Shown here one piece after another: positions 8,787 through 16,967 of a DNA stretch of 64,000 bases (its first letter is position 1; every line of letters begins with the position of its first letter). Origin of the DNA: Streptomyces taklimakanensis (GTDB lineage: Bacteria > Actinomycetota > Actinomycetes > Streptomycetales > Streptomycetaceae); contig NZ_WIXO01000001.1 in the NCBI RefSeq assembly GCF_009709575.1, positions 2,358,001 through 2,422,000 on the forward strand. The letters are read 5' to 3'. The notes under the pieces were generated by a model. It saw only the letters and a program-made list of their open reading frames with translations, was not told the DNA's origin and ran no database searches. Made by a program: the position numbers and the translations under genes.

Positions 8787-9497
8787 TCAGGACTGGACGC
8801 CGTACAGGGCCAGCGGGCGGCAGCGCACGGTGCCGCCCGCTGTCGCCACGGCCTGGACCTCGAAGGTGACCGTCGCGCCGTACTCGGCGTTCAGCAGCTC
8901 GGTGAACTCCAGGCCCTCCGGCCCTCCCTCCGGGCCCACCCGCTCGCCGTCGCACACCAGCCGGATCCGGGCGTCCGCGGTGCCCTCCGCCGCGACGTGG
9001 CAGTACAGCCTGGGGTGCTGGACGATGCCGGGGCCGCGGAAGAGCGTCGTCCAGGCGGCGGAGTCGGTGGACTCCCAGCGGCCCACCGCCACCGGCGCGG
9101 GCAGCGGATAGGGCACGTAGGGGCGGGCCAGGCCGCGGTGTCGGGCGTCGTCGGCGACGACCACGTTGCCCTTGCGGTCGAGGATCTGCACCGGCTGGTC
9201 GGGCAGGGTGTCGGGGCTGCCGGTCCACACCGTCAGCGCCAGGGAGCCGTCGTCGCGGCGCACCACCAGGCCCTGCTGCGGTTCGCTGCCGGGCCGGTCC
9301 GGTTGGACGCGCCCCAGGTAGAGCAGGTCCTCGCCGCCGGGGGTGCGCACCCGCAGCCGGCCGCCGTCGCCGATGACGACGTCACCGCCGCTGATCCGGT
9401 TCATCGGCGGGCTGGTGTTGGCGCTGCCCATCAGGTCGCGCACCTGCCGCTCCAGGGTGCGCAGCCGGTCCAGCAGATCGGTGGGGATGATGGCCAC
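8787..9497 (-). CDS. Minor tail protein
   Basis: A 236-residue protein starting with a short coiled coil (LLDRLRTLERQVRDLM), then a beta-rich region with GDVVIGDGGRLRV and a C-terminal domain. The coiled-coil start followed by a region describing an object plus property resembles minor tail or base-fibre proteins of Streptomyces and mycobacterial siphophages. It starts with GTG three bases after the upstream stop; GGAAGGAG lies inside the end of the preceding gene, so translation is probably coupled. No enzyme motif is seen. Assignment rests mostly on position between the tail protein and the fibre. Confidence 0.65.
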   Translation of the reverse strand: MAIIPTDLLDRLRTLERQVRDLMGSANTSPPMNRISGGDVVIGDGGRLRVRTPGGEDLLYLGRVQPDRPGSEPQQGLVVRRDDGSLALTVWTGSPDTLPDQPVQILDRKGNVVVADDARHRGLARPYVPYPLPAPVAVGRWESTDSAAWTTLFRGPGIVQHPRLYCHVAAEGTADARIRLVCDGERVGPEGGPEGLEFTELLNAEYGATVTFEVQAVATAGGTVRCRPLALYGVQS

Positions 9498-9500
9498 GGA

Positions 9501-10601
9501 TCAGGCTCCTTCCAGGTAGAGGGTCGCCGTCTCGGCCTTGGTGCGCTGCGGCGGTGTGACGGCCAGCCCGACGATCCGGTACCGGTCGTCGGCTCCCTCC
9601 TGGTGCCACAGGTCGTGGATGCGCAGCCGCAGCCGGGCGCCCAGCAGGGCCGGGGAGATCCGGCCGTCCATCAACACGGTGACCTGCGGGATGGTCTCCG
9701 GACGGCGGTGCCGGGCCAGTTCGGCGCGGGCGACGGAGTCCAGCACGGCCTCCTCGCGGACGGAGGAGTGGTCGGAGCTGGACTCCAGCCGCGGCCAGCC
9801 GCCCGCGATGTCGGCGGCGGCCACCCGCCGCGCCGTCAGCGGCACCGACTCCTGGGACTGGTCGGAGTTGGCCGACTCGCCCCGGGCGACCCACACGTTG
9901 GCCTGCACGGTGGCGTCCGAGGGCAGGCTGTAGGTGAGGACCGCGCCGGGGTGGTCCAGCACGATGTCGCCGTGTCCGGTGTGGATCCTCGGGTGGCCGA
10001 GCCGGAGCCGCTTGACGCGGCGGCCCCGTGCGTCGCGGTGGCAGTGCACGCGCCACTCGAAGCCGTCGTCGAGCCGGGCCAGCTTGTCGATCAGTTCCCG
10101 CACCCGTGCCAGGCCGGTGTAGGCGTAGGCGAAGTCCCGCCGCACCCCGGACGCCTCCGTCCCGTACGTCAGGCCGATGTCGCCGCCCGGTTGGGCCTGG
10201 ACGTGGTCGACGAGCGCGCGGACGATGTCGAACTGGTCGGTGGCCGTGCCCACCACGTCGCCGGAGAGGATCCGGTGGTCGAGGTAGGAGTCGAAGGTGG
10301 CGGCCTGGAACTCGACCTTCGTCCGGCCCTGTTCGTCCGACTGCGGGGTGCAGGTCCACAGCACGCCGCCCCACCACACGTCCCCGTCGCGCTCCAACCA
10401 GACCGCGGTGCGGCCGGGGCGGAGCGCGGCGCGCGCCCGGCGGGCGAGCGCCGCGTCCGGCAGCGGGACGGTGGCGGTGAGCGAACCGGGCTTGCCGATG
10501 TAGTCGTCGAACTTGGCCTCGGTGAGCGGCAGGACGTCCACCACCCGGTCGGTGCGCAGGTCGCAGAAGACGGCGCGGTAGACGGCGGTCCGCCCGCTCA
10601 T
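9501..10601 (-). CDS. Siphovirus ReqiPepy6 Gp37-like tail protein
   Basis: A 366-residue protein resembling the Gp37-like minor tail family (tail-associated or baseplate hub-like proteins in actinobacterial siphophages). Recognisable features are the N-terminal LPLTEAKFDDYIGKPGSLTA segment, the W-W-G-G-x-L-W-T pattern near residue 80, and QAATFDSYLDHRIL, where family members describe a local frame of a hub barrel. Its start overlaps the stop of the gene upstream (ATGA). It lies between a structural tail protein and a minor tail protein, in the position of a Tal/hub gene. The family call is from memory of the pattern. Confidence 0.75.
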   Translation of the reverse strand: MSGRTAVYRAVFCDLRTDRVVDVLPLTEAKFDDYIGKPGSLTATVPLPDAALARRARAALRPGRTAVWLERDGDVWWGGVLWTCTPQSDEQGRTKVEFQAATFDSYLDHRILSGDVVGTATDQFDIVRALVDHVQAQPGGDIGLTYGTEASGVRRDFAYAYTGLARVRELIDKLARLDDGFEWRVHCHRDARGRRVKRLRLGHPRIHTGHGDIVLDHPGAVLTYSLPSDATVQANVWVARGESANSDQSQESVPLTARRVAAADIAGGWPRLESSSDHSSVREEAVLDSVARAELARHRRPETIPQVTVLMDGRISPALLGARLRLRIHDLWHQEGADDRYRIVGLAVTPPQRTKAETATLYLEGA

Positions 10602-11725
10602 TCGGCCGGCTCCGCGGACTCGTAGGTGAGCGTCGCGGCGATGTGCGTGCCGCTCTCCCAGACCCACGGGGTGACCGCGTCCACCAGACCGCCGTGCCGG
10701 GAGGCGGTGCCGTCGAGGTCGCCGGAGGACACCTCCAGCTCCAGGTGGCCGGGGGTGGTCAGGCGCACCCGGGCGATGCGCCGCTCCCGCAGGCCGAGTT
10801 GGAGTCCGGCGAAGCCGACCGCGTGACTGGTTCCGGACGCCCGGACCGGCAGGGAGAACCGCCAGTTGTCGCCCGAGCCCCCGGAGCCGAACCGGGTGGT
10901 CGAGCCGAAGTAGAGGCCCAGGGAGGCGTGCACCAGGGTGCCGGTGTGGACGTAGCGGCACTGGACCGTGGCGTTGCCGAACGAAGGGGTGGACCGGCCG
11001 GTGCTGGTGGTCCACTCCGGCGTCCACTCCCGCCACCGGGGAGTGGGCGGGTAGGGCTGCCAGGCGGTGCCGTCCCACCGTTGCAGGCCGCCGGCGCCGA
11101 TGTCCCGGTACTGGCCGGGGTAGCTGCCGGGGATGTCCCTGGGCCACTCCTCCGGCACGATGCCGCCGACCGCGACGGTGGCGCGGCGCAGGTCGCCGAC
11201 GGCCGAGGTCCAGTCGATCCCGCCGGTGCCCTCCGAGGCTCCCGCGGGGACCCGCACCGCGGCGAGGGCGAGCGCGGCGCGCGGCGTGGCCGGGATCTTT
11301 GGGGTGGCGGCCGGGGTGCCCTGGACGATCTCCAGGGCCGCCTCGGCGCGGCCGGACTCGGTGTCCTGCGTCTCGTCGTACACCCGCAGCACCACCAGGT
11401 CGATGCGCGGATTGTTCGGGTCGCCGTCGGCGAAGGTGAGCGGGGTGTACTCGGTGACGGCGACCGGGTAGGCGCCGGCGGACTCGTCGCCCTGGACCAC
11501 GGCGCGGCCGGAGGCGACCATGGCGGTCATCCCCGCGGACTGGCCGTAGACGTAGAGCCCGGACAGCGCCCACGCGCCGTCCGGGGAGCCGGGGATCACG
11601 CCGCCGCGCGTGGCGAGCTGTCCGGCGGGGGTCATGGTGCCGGTGGGGGCCAGACGGGTGTCGGCGCGGGACTGTCCGGTGCCGTTCTCGGTGCGGTTGA
11701 GCAGCCATGCGGTGCGCACGGGCAT
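10598..11725 (-). CDS. Phage tail structural protein
   Basis: A 375-residue protein. The N-terminal half (residues 10-160) has a pattern seen in tail proteins that anchor fibres: a start near NRTENGTGQSR, then FADGDPNNPRIDLVVLRVYD and ALAAVRVPAG. The C-terminal half looks like a beta-sandwich with Trp-rich strands (WREWTPEWTTST), possibly a carbohydrate-binding or fibre-tip domain. AGGAGG precedes the ATG. The gene overlaps the Gp37-like gene by four bases. I do not recognise a named family beyond phage tail. Confidence 0.7.
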   Translation of the reverse strand: MPVRTAWLLNRTENGTGQSRADTRLAPTGTMTPAGQLATRGGVIPGSPDGAWALSGLYVYGQSAGMTAMVASGRAVVQGDESAGAYPVAVTEYTPLTFADGDPNNPRIDLVVLRVYDETQDTESGRAEAALEIVQGTPAATPKIPATPRAALALAAVRVPAGASEGTGGIDWTSAVGDLRRATVAVGGIVPEEWPRDIPGSYPGQYRDIGAGGLQRWDGTAWQPYPPTPRWREWTPEWTTSTGRSTPSFGNATVQCRYVHTGTLVHASLGLYFGSTTRFGSGGSGDNWRFSLPVRASGTSHAVGFAGLQLGLRERRIARVRLTTPGHLELEVSSGDLDGTASRHGGLVDAVTPWVWESGTHIAATLTYESAEPAE

Positions 11726-11771
11726 GGGGTCCTCCTGTGGTCGTGGTGGTGGGTGCCGGGGTCGGGACCGG

Positions 11772-12728
11772 TCACCAGTGGGCGTCGCGCCAGCGCACGG
11801 TGACCGTGGCGCCGGGGTCGGGGACGGCGTCCTCGGAGCGGAAGGCCAGCGGGGTCTCGCCGGGTTCCAGCAGGAACAGTTGCTCGGGGGCCGAGCGGGC
11901 GGTGGCGGTGTACAGCCGGGAGGCGGTGCCGTTGAGGACGACCGTCCCGGCCTGGGTGTCCACGGTCAGCACCTCGCCGGCGGCGAGGGTGATGCCGTAG
12001 CTCAGCCGCAGCCCGTCCGTCAGCCGGGTCAGCGACGGGCGGTGCACCGGGCCGCGGAACTCGACGACCGGGTGCGCGGCCGTCTCCCCGGAGTTGCGGG
12101 CGGTCGCGGAGCCGGTGGAGCCGACGGTGCCCCAGTCCAGCGGCCAGGCCAGACCGGCCCCCGGGGTGCCGTCCGGGGCGCCGGGGGCCGTCCAGGCCAG
12201 GCCGCTCTCCGGCTGCGGCAGGCGCAGCACGGTCCGCTGCTCCCGGACGCCGAAGCGGCGCGGGTCGGTGGCCACCCACTGCAGCTCGGCCCTGGCGGCG
12301 CCCTGGACCACGTAGCCGCGCCCCTGGGGGACGACGCGGCGGCTGACGCGGGCGCGGCAGGCCAGCGTCTCGCCGTGCAGCCGCACCGCCAGCCACCGTT
12401 CGCCGCCGTCGGGGACGGTGGCGGTCCGGAAGCCGCGCATCGTGCCGCGCGCCTGTTCGACGGTGTCCGGCAGCAGCCAGACGGTCGCCGAGACGGTGCG
12501 CGGCTTGGCCCAGCGCGCGCCGGGCCAGGCGCCGTGCCGGTCGGGCAGGGCGACGTCGCCGGTCTCCAGGTCCGGCAGGTCGTCCCAGCCGGTGATGCCC
12601 TTGGCGTCGATCTGGTAGGGGGTGCCGGGGCCGAAAAGAGCCCCGGCCCACTGGATCTGCCCGTCGCGGGTGATCAGTGAGCCGGGGGGTGTCTCCTGGC
12701 CGTTGTGGAGTTGTCCGGTGTCGATCAC
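11772..12728 (-). CDS. Distal tail (Dit)-like protein
   Basis: A 318-residue protein. Features match phage distal tail components: an N-terminal half ending in RARVSRRVVPQGRGYVVQG and LQWVATDPRRFG, followed by a galectin-like second half with the ARNSGETAAHPVVEFRGP stretch typical of Dit-type proteins. In the family it forms the ring joining the tail tube and the adsorption apparatus. GTG start with GAGGAC upstream. It directly follows the tape measure genes, the standard place for Dit. The call combines position and pattern. Confidence 0.75.
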   Translation of the reverse strand: MIDTGQLHNGQETPPGSLITRDGQIQWAGALFGPGTPYQIDAKGITGWDDLPDLETGDVALPDRHGAWPGARWAKPRTVSATVWLLPDTVEQARGTMRGFRTATVPDGGERWLAVRLHGETLACRARVSRRVVPQGRGYVVQGAARAELQWVATDPRRFGVREQRTVLRLPQPESGLAWTAPGAPDGTPGAGLAWPLDWGTVGSTGSATARNSGETAAHPVVEFRGPVHRPSLTRLTDGLRLSYGITLAAGEVLTVDTQAGTVVLNGTASRLYTATARSAPEQLFLLEPGETPLAFRSEDAVPDPGATVTVRWRDAHW

Positions 12729-12750
12729 GGTCGGTGTCCTCGCTTCCTGT

Positions 12751-14082
12751 TCACGGTGCCGCTCCCGTCCCCGCCGGCAGCACCTCGGCGCCCGGCTGCG
12801 CGGGGTGGGCGGTGCGGGCGAGGAAGAGCAGGTCGTCGGCGACGCCCAGCGGCCCGCGCTCGGCGGGTTCGGTGTAGTGCTCGATCCGTCCGCCCCGCAT
12901 CCGCGCGGAGGCGGTGTGGCGGGCGGCGCGGTCCATCAGCCGGCGCAGCGCGGGCAGCGGCAGGACGGCCTCGGCCTCGCCCGCCTCGGCGACGACCGCC
13001 GGCACTCCCCCGCTCCGGGGCAGGGCGACACCGCCGGCGGCCAGCTGCGGGATCTTGGGGATGTTCACGCCGAACTTCTTGCCGAGGATGCTGACGCCGA
13101 GGCTGTCGAGGCCGTCGATCAACCAGTTGGCGAAGGCGATCAGCCCGTTGATGGGCGCCTTGAGGACGTGCAGCACCAGCTGCATGCCCGACTCCAGGAA
13201 TCCGGCGATCCCGCCCAGCACGCGGCGCGTCGCTCCGGCGACCCGGTCGAACATCGCGCGGGGCCCGGTCGTGAGCCAGTTCAGCGCCGAGCGGACGGCG
13301 CTCCTGATCCGGCCCATGGTGCGGCCGGCGATCGAGCGCAGCGCGCCGCCCGCGGAGGAGACGGTCCGCCGCAGGGTGCCCATGGGGTCGCGCACCATGT
13401 TCGCCAGCCACTTCACCACCGCGGTGACGACCGTGAGATAGCCCCGGACATAGCCGGTGGCGATCTTCACCACCGTCCGCACGGCGGGCTCGATCACCTT
13501 GGCGACCGTCCGCACGCCCTGCGCCAGGGCCGCGCTGCCCTGCCGGATGATCCGCTGCCCGGCCTCGGACCGCGCGGCGGCGTCGACCAGGTAGAGGACC
13601 AGCGGGGCGACCAGGGAGAGCGCCAACCCCCACGGATTGGCCTTCATCACGGTGTTGACCAGCTTCATCACCCCGGCGCCCAGGCGCAGTCCGACGCCGA
13701 ACACGCCGCCGAGCCGACCGAAGAGGCCGGCGCCCTTGGAGATGCCGCCGGAGAGCGTCGCCGCCTGGGCCGCGCCGCTCCTGATCCGTTTCAGTTCCCG
13801 GTTGGCGGCGGTGGCCTTGGGCCGGGCGGCGGTCAGCCGCGGGTGCGCGGCGCCCGCCCGGCGCCCCAGGCCCGCCAGCCCCTGGCCGGCGGCCCCGGCC
13901 GCGGGGAGCGTGCGCCGCAGTTCGGTCGCGGAGCGCTGGACGGAGCCGCGTACGGCCGCCGCCGCCCGCTGCGCGGCCCGTACGGCCCGGGTGTTGGCGG
14001 CCAGACCGGCGCGGGTCCGGCCCAGCGCTCCACCGAAGCCGGCGAACGCGGGGCTCGCGAGGGCCAGTTGGTTCAGCGGCAC
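12751..14082 (-). CDS. Tape measure protein 2 (paralogue)
   Basis: A 443-residue protein, basic and Ala-rich, with long helices at the N-terminus, hydrophobic segments in the middle and a C-terminal segment with FGV-IP-IP-LA-GGV, PRSGGVPAVVAEAGEAEAV and a closing IEHYTEP. These C-terminal features are shared, nearly word for word, with the upstream tape measure gene, so the two are paralogues. Tape measure proteins set siphophage tail length and leave the tail tip on infection. At 443 residues it is short for the family (often over 1000). GTG start with GAGGAGG upstream. Confidence 0.75.
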   Translation of the reverse strand: MPLNQLALASPAFAGFGGALGRTRAGLAANTRAVRAAQRAAAAVRGSVQRSATELRRTLPAAGAAGQGLAGLGRRAGAAHPRLTAARPKATAANRELKRIRSGAAQAATLSGGISKGAGLFGRLGGVFGVGLRLGAGVMKLVNTVMKANPWGLALSLVAPLVLYLVDAAARSEAGQRIIRQGSAALAQGVRTVAKVIEPAVRTVVKIATGYVRGYLTVVTAVVKWLANMVRDPMGTLRRTVSSAGGALRSIAGRTMGRIRSAVRSALNWLTTGPRAMFDRVAGATRRVLGGIAGFLESGMQLVLHVLKAPINGLIAFANWLIDGLDSLGVSILGKKFGVNIPKIPQLAAGGVALPRSGGVPAVVAEAGEAEAVLPLPALRRLMDRAARHTASARMRGGRIEHYTEPAERGPLGVADDLLFLARTAHPAQPGAEVLPAGTGAAP

Positions 14083-14146
14083 GGTCTGCCACCTCCTCTC
14101 GTTCCCCCCGCACCCTCCGGCCCCGGGCGCGGTGCGCTCGGGGCCC

Positions 14147-15361
14147 TCATCCGCGGGCCTTGGCCAGGAGCATCAGCGCGTCGGCGGTCCGCTGCGGGTC
14201 GCCGGTCTCGGCGGCGTAGTAGTGCTCGATGTGCAGTCCGCCGGCACCGGCCGCGGCGGCGCCCGTGCCGTGGGGGCCGGGCGTCCCCCGGCCCGCCCTG
14301 GCCGCGGTCGGCCCCAGCAGCGAGTCCAGCTTGGACAGCGGCAGGACGGCCTCGGCCTCGCCCGCCTCGGCGAGGATCGCGGGCACGCCGCCGGACCGGG
14401 GGGTGACGACACCGCCCTCGGCGAGCCTGGGGATGGTGGGCAGGCTGACGCCGAAGGTCTTGCCGCCGACCATCGGCACCCAGCCGGGGATCGACACCCT
14501 GATGCCGTTGATGCGCCGGATCGCCCGGTTGATGATGTCGATGACGCCGTTGACCGGCCCCCTGACACCGTTCTTGACCTTGCCGAAGGCCCGTGAGGCG
14601 ATGCCGGCGAGCCGGCCCCAGATCTGGCTCATCCTGTCCCGGACGGCGCGGAACGCGGCCGGGATCGTGGTCCTGATCCAGTTGACGACGGGCTGGACGA
14701 CCTTCTTGATGCCGTTCATCACGGCGCCGATGGTGTTGCGGACGGCCCGGACGGCCGTGGTGATGACGGCCTTCCAGATGGCGAAGTAGGTCCTGACGAC
14801 CTTCACGATGGCCTTGACCACCACGGACACGGCCGTCCTGATGCCGTTGAAGACCGACTTGAAGATCCTGCCCAGGCTGCTCAGCAGCGGCCCGATGACC
14901 TTCATGGCCTTCTTGAGGACCTCGCCGACCACGGTGAAGACCTTCTTCATCACCCGCTGCATGGTCTTCGACTGGGTGGCCATCGCGACGATCTTCTCGA
15001 TGACCGGCGTCAGCAGCGAGAGCAGCGTCCCGAAGATGTTGCCCTTCATCTCCTTGTTGAGCTGCTTGAAGCCGCCGGAGGCCTTCTTGGCCCCCTGCTG
15101 CATCCGCGTCATCCGCGGACCGCTCTTGGCGGCCTCGCGGCCCAGCTTGGAAACGGAGAGGGCGGCCTGGTCGGCCGCCCTCTTCATCGTCGTCAGTTCC
15201 TTGTTGGTGCGTCTCGCGCCGGTGGTGATCCGCGTGACGCTCCGGTCCGCGGCGGCCGCCTGCCGGCCCAGGCCGGTCGCGGCCCGTCCGGCCGTGTCCG
15301 AGGCCGATTTGAACTGCCGCAACGTGCCCGAGGCCCGTTGCAGCGCACTGCTGAGTGACAT
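14147..15361 (-). CDS. Tape measure protein 1
   Basis: A 404-residue, strongly basic protein. Residues 1-110 are helical and polar; then come several amphipathic or hydrophobic helices (VVVKAIVKVV, AVITTAVRAV) and the C-terminal segment FGVSLPTIPRLAEGGVVTPR, SGGVPAILAEAGEAEAVLPL and IEHYYAAE, typical of actinobacterial phage tape measures. The ATG at 15361 has GGGAGGG upstream; a TTG two codons earlier is possible. It lies in the correct place between the coiled-coil gene and the paralogue. If one residue spans about 1.5 angstrom, it would measure a tail of roughly 60 nm. Confidence 0.8.
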   Translation of the reverse strand: MSLSSALQRASGTLRQFKSASDTAGRAATGLGRQAAAADRSVTRITTGARRTNKELTTMKRAADQAALSVSKLGREAAKSGPRMTRMQQGAKKASGGFKQLNKEMKGNIFGTLLSLLTPVIEKIVAMATQSKTMQRVMKKVFTVVGEVLKKAMKVIGPLLSSLGRIFKSVFNGIRTAVSVVVKAIVKVVRTYFAIWKAVITTAVRAVRNTIGAVMNGIKKVVQPVVNWIRTTIPAAFRAVRDRMSQIWGRLAGIASRAFGKVKNGVRGPVNGVIDIINRAIRRINGIRVSIPGWVPMVGGKTFGVSLPTIPRLAEGGVVTPRSGGVPAILAEAGEAEAVLPLSKLDSLLGPTAARAGRGTPGPHGTGAAAAGAGGLHIEHYYAAETGDPQRTADALMLLAKARG

Positions 15362-15391
15362 GGTCAACCCTCCCGGGCCCGCTCGCCGGCC

Positions 15392-15937
15392 CTAGCCCAG
15401 AGCGGCCCTCAACAACTCGATCTCCGCACGCAGGCGCGCGATGTCCCCTCGCGTGCGGCCCAGTCCCATGAATCCCCGACTCGGCTCCTGTCGCGGTGCG
15501 CGCGCCTCGGACACCCGCTGACGCATGTTCCTCAGGTCGCTCGACGTCCGCCGGGCCTCCTCCTGTGCGGAAGCCGCCGTCCGGCGGACCGTCGCGACGC
15601 TCTGCTCGACCTCCGCCCTGGTGACCGGCGGCTCGTTTCCGAGCTGCGGCCACCTCCGGTTCAGCTCGGTCTCGAGATCCTGGATGTAATTCGGCTTCCA
15701 GACCTGCACACCGGCGACCGTCAATCCGCTCTCGTCGAACTTCACCAGGTCATAGGCGAAGGTGCCCAGCGAGATGTCCGTCTTGAACGCCTGAAAACTG
15801 GCGTACAGCCCCTGCACCGAGTCGTTGACGACCTTGAAGTGCTCGGACCACCACTGCTGGACGCTCTCAAGGGCACTGGTCGTCTCCTCGGCGCCCGGCG
15901 CGATGTAAAAAACGTTCTCCCCATCGGCTTCCGACAT
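15392..15937 (-). CDS. Coiled-coil protein of the tail island, unknown function
   Basis: A 181-residue protein. The first 85 residues look globular (VQQWWSEHFKVVNDSVQGLY, then FDESGLTVAGVQVWKPNYI). The rest is mostly helical, from VTRAEVEQSVATVRRTAA to a C-terminal RLRAEIELLRAAL heptad pattern. GAGGAG precedes the ATG. It is 30 bases upstream of tape measure 1 and in the same direction. I do not recognise it; a tape-measure chaperone or tail-lumen cargo would fit the place. Its codon use is slightly richer in A/T than its neighbours, like the DUF3592 gene beside it. Confidence 0.6.
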   Translation of the reverse strand: MSEADGENVFYIAPGAEETTSALESVQQWWSEHFKVVNDSVQGLYASFQAFKTDISLGTFAYDLVKFDESGLTVAGVQVWKPNYIQDLETELNRRWPQLGNEPPVTRAEVEQSVATVRRTAASAQEEARRTSSDLRNMRQRVSEARAPRQEPSRGFMGLGRTRGDIARLRAEIELLRAALG

Positions 15938-16043
15938 TTCTCCTCCTCTTCACTCGAACCGTTTCGAAAGGCCCGCACCGTAAACGCCCCGCCACTCGCG
16001 GGAGCGCGCCGCGGAATCGTGATTTCCCTTTCCCGGGCGGGCG

Positions 16044-16073
16044 TTGACGGAGCACCGGATGGAAAAGTAATCT
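16044..16073 (+). promoter_or_regulatory. Housekeeping-type promoter giving a leaderless transcript
   Basis: TTGACG (16044-16049), an 18-base spacer and TAATCT (16068-16073). The expected start point is about seven bases after the -10, on or next to the ATG at 16080, so the mRNA is probably leaderless; there is no Shine-Dalgarno sequence before that ATG. Confidence 0.7.
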
Positions 16074-16079
16074 GCCGGG

Positions 16080-16487
16080 ATGGAATTTGTGGGCCTGCTC
16101 TTCACGATCCTGAGCATCGCGATCGGCACCCTGGGGGTCAGGCTCCTGCTTCCGCACCTGCGGAACGACAGGTTCGCCCGGGGGGATTCCGGCGTCCGCA
16201 CCACGGGCAAGTGCGTCAACATGCGTTGGACCTCGGGCGGCTGGGTGTCCAGCATCATCGCCTACGAGGACGCCGACGGGGAGCGGCGGTTCGCGTCCAC
16301 CCGCGCCCGTCCGACCATCCCCGTGCACCTGGGGGGGACCGCCGAGGTCTACTACGATCCGCGGGGTCAGGCCCAGGCGGTCGTGAACGGCGAGATGCCG
16401 CCCAAGGGGTTCTACGCCTTCTGCATGGTGCCGATCGGCGTCAGCCTGACCTTCGGCGTCATGGGGCTCTACTACCTGCTGGTCTGA
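16080..16487 (+). CDS. DUF3592-type membrane protein, moron-like gene in the tail island
   Basis: A 135-residue protein with a membrane helix at 4-26, a soluble beta domain of about 70 residues (GKCVNMRW, YEDADGERRFAS, VYYDPRGQAQAVV) and a second helix at 108-133. This is the DUF3592 layout. It is the only plus-strand gene within the minus-strand tail island, has its own promoter and lacks a ribosome site. Independent transcription and opposite orientation are hallmarks of morons, which often alter host surface or immunity to other phages. That role is inference. It could also be a host gene caught in the island. Confidence 0.75.
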   Translation: MEFVGLLFTILSIAIGTLGVRLLLPHLRNDRFARGDSGVRTTGKCVNMRWTSGGWVSSIIAYEDADGERRFASTRARPTIPVHLGGTAEVYYDPRGQAQAVVNGEMPPKGFYAFCMVPIGVSLTFGVMGLYYLLV

Positions 16488-16532
16488 GACCGGGACGGGG
16501 AGGCGGCGCCCCGGCCCGGCCCCGGCACCCCC

Positions 16533-16754
16533 TCACCCGGCCCGATCGCTCCCGGCGGCCTCCATCGCGTCCTGCCAGCCGGCGGCGTAGGCGCGGGCGT
16601 CGCGGGCGTCCAGCTCCACGCGGATCGCGAGGAGCAGTCGCTCGGCGGTGGGCCCGTCGAGGTGCCGGAGTATCCCGCCCAGCAGACGCTGGAGTTCCCC
16701 GGCGGCCTCCGTCCGGGCCGTGTCCTGGTGGTCCTCGTAGCTCTCCGTTGCCAC
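16533..16754 (-). CDS. 73-residue hypothetical protein
   Basis: A short acidic helical protein ending LDARDARAYAAGWQDAMEAAG. The GTG at 16754 is chosen because GGAGAG lies nine bases before it; longer in-frame starts up to 16862 cross an A/T-rich promoter-like stretch. It converges with the DUF3592 gene. In Streptomyces such small proteins with an AAGWQDAM-like ending occur near phage-like or regulatory genes, but I cannot name a function. Confidence 0.5.
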   Translation of the reverse strand: MATESYEDHQDTARTEAAGELQRLLGGILRHLDGPTAERLLLAIRVELDARDARAYAAGWQDAMEAAGSDRAG

Positions 16755-16913
16755 CCCTATCACCCTCTCCGGCACCTGGTGCCATGTGACCTGCTTGGAT
16801 GCGTACACGGGGGTTGTGGGCGCGCAACGGAGTGGGGGATGTTGCGTACCCAGCGTCATCATACGGCCGCACCGAGCAAAAAATCGAACACAGTTTCGTT
16901 TTGGTACGGACCA

Positions 16914-16953
16914 GGGCCGTCCCCGTCCACCGGGAAGCGGGCGGGGACGGCCC
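16914..16953 (-). terminator. Terminator after the tail assembly chaperone genes
   Basis: 12-base-pair perfect stem (16914-16925 with 16942-16953), 15 bases after the stop of the chaperone fusion frame. Confidence 0.65.
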
Positions 16954-16967
16954 GCCGGCGGCCTCCT

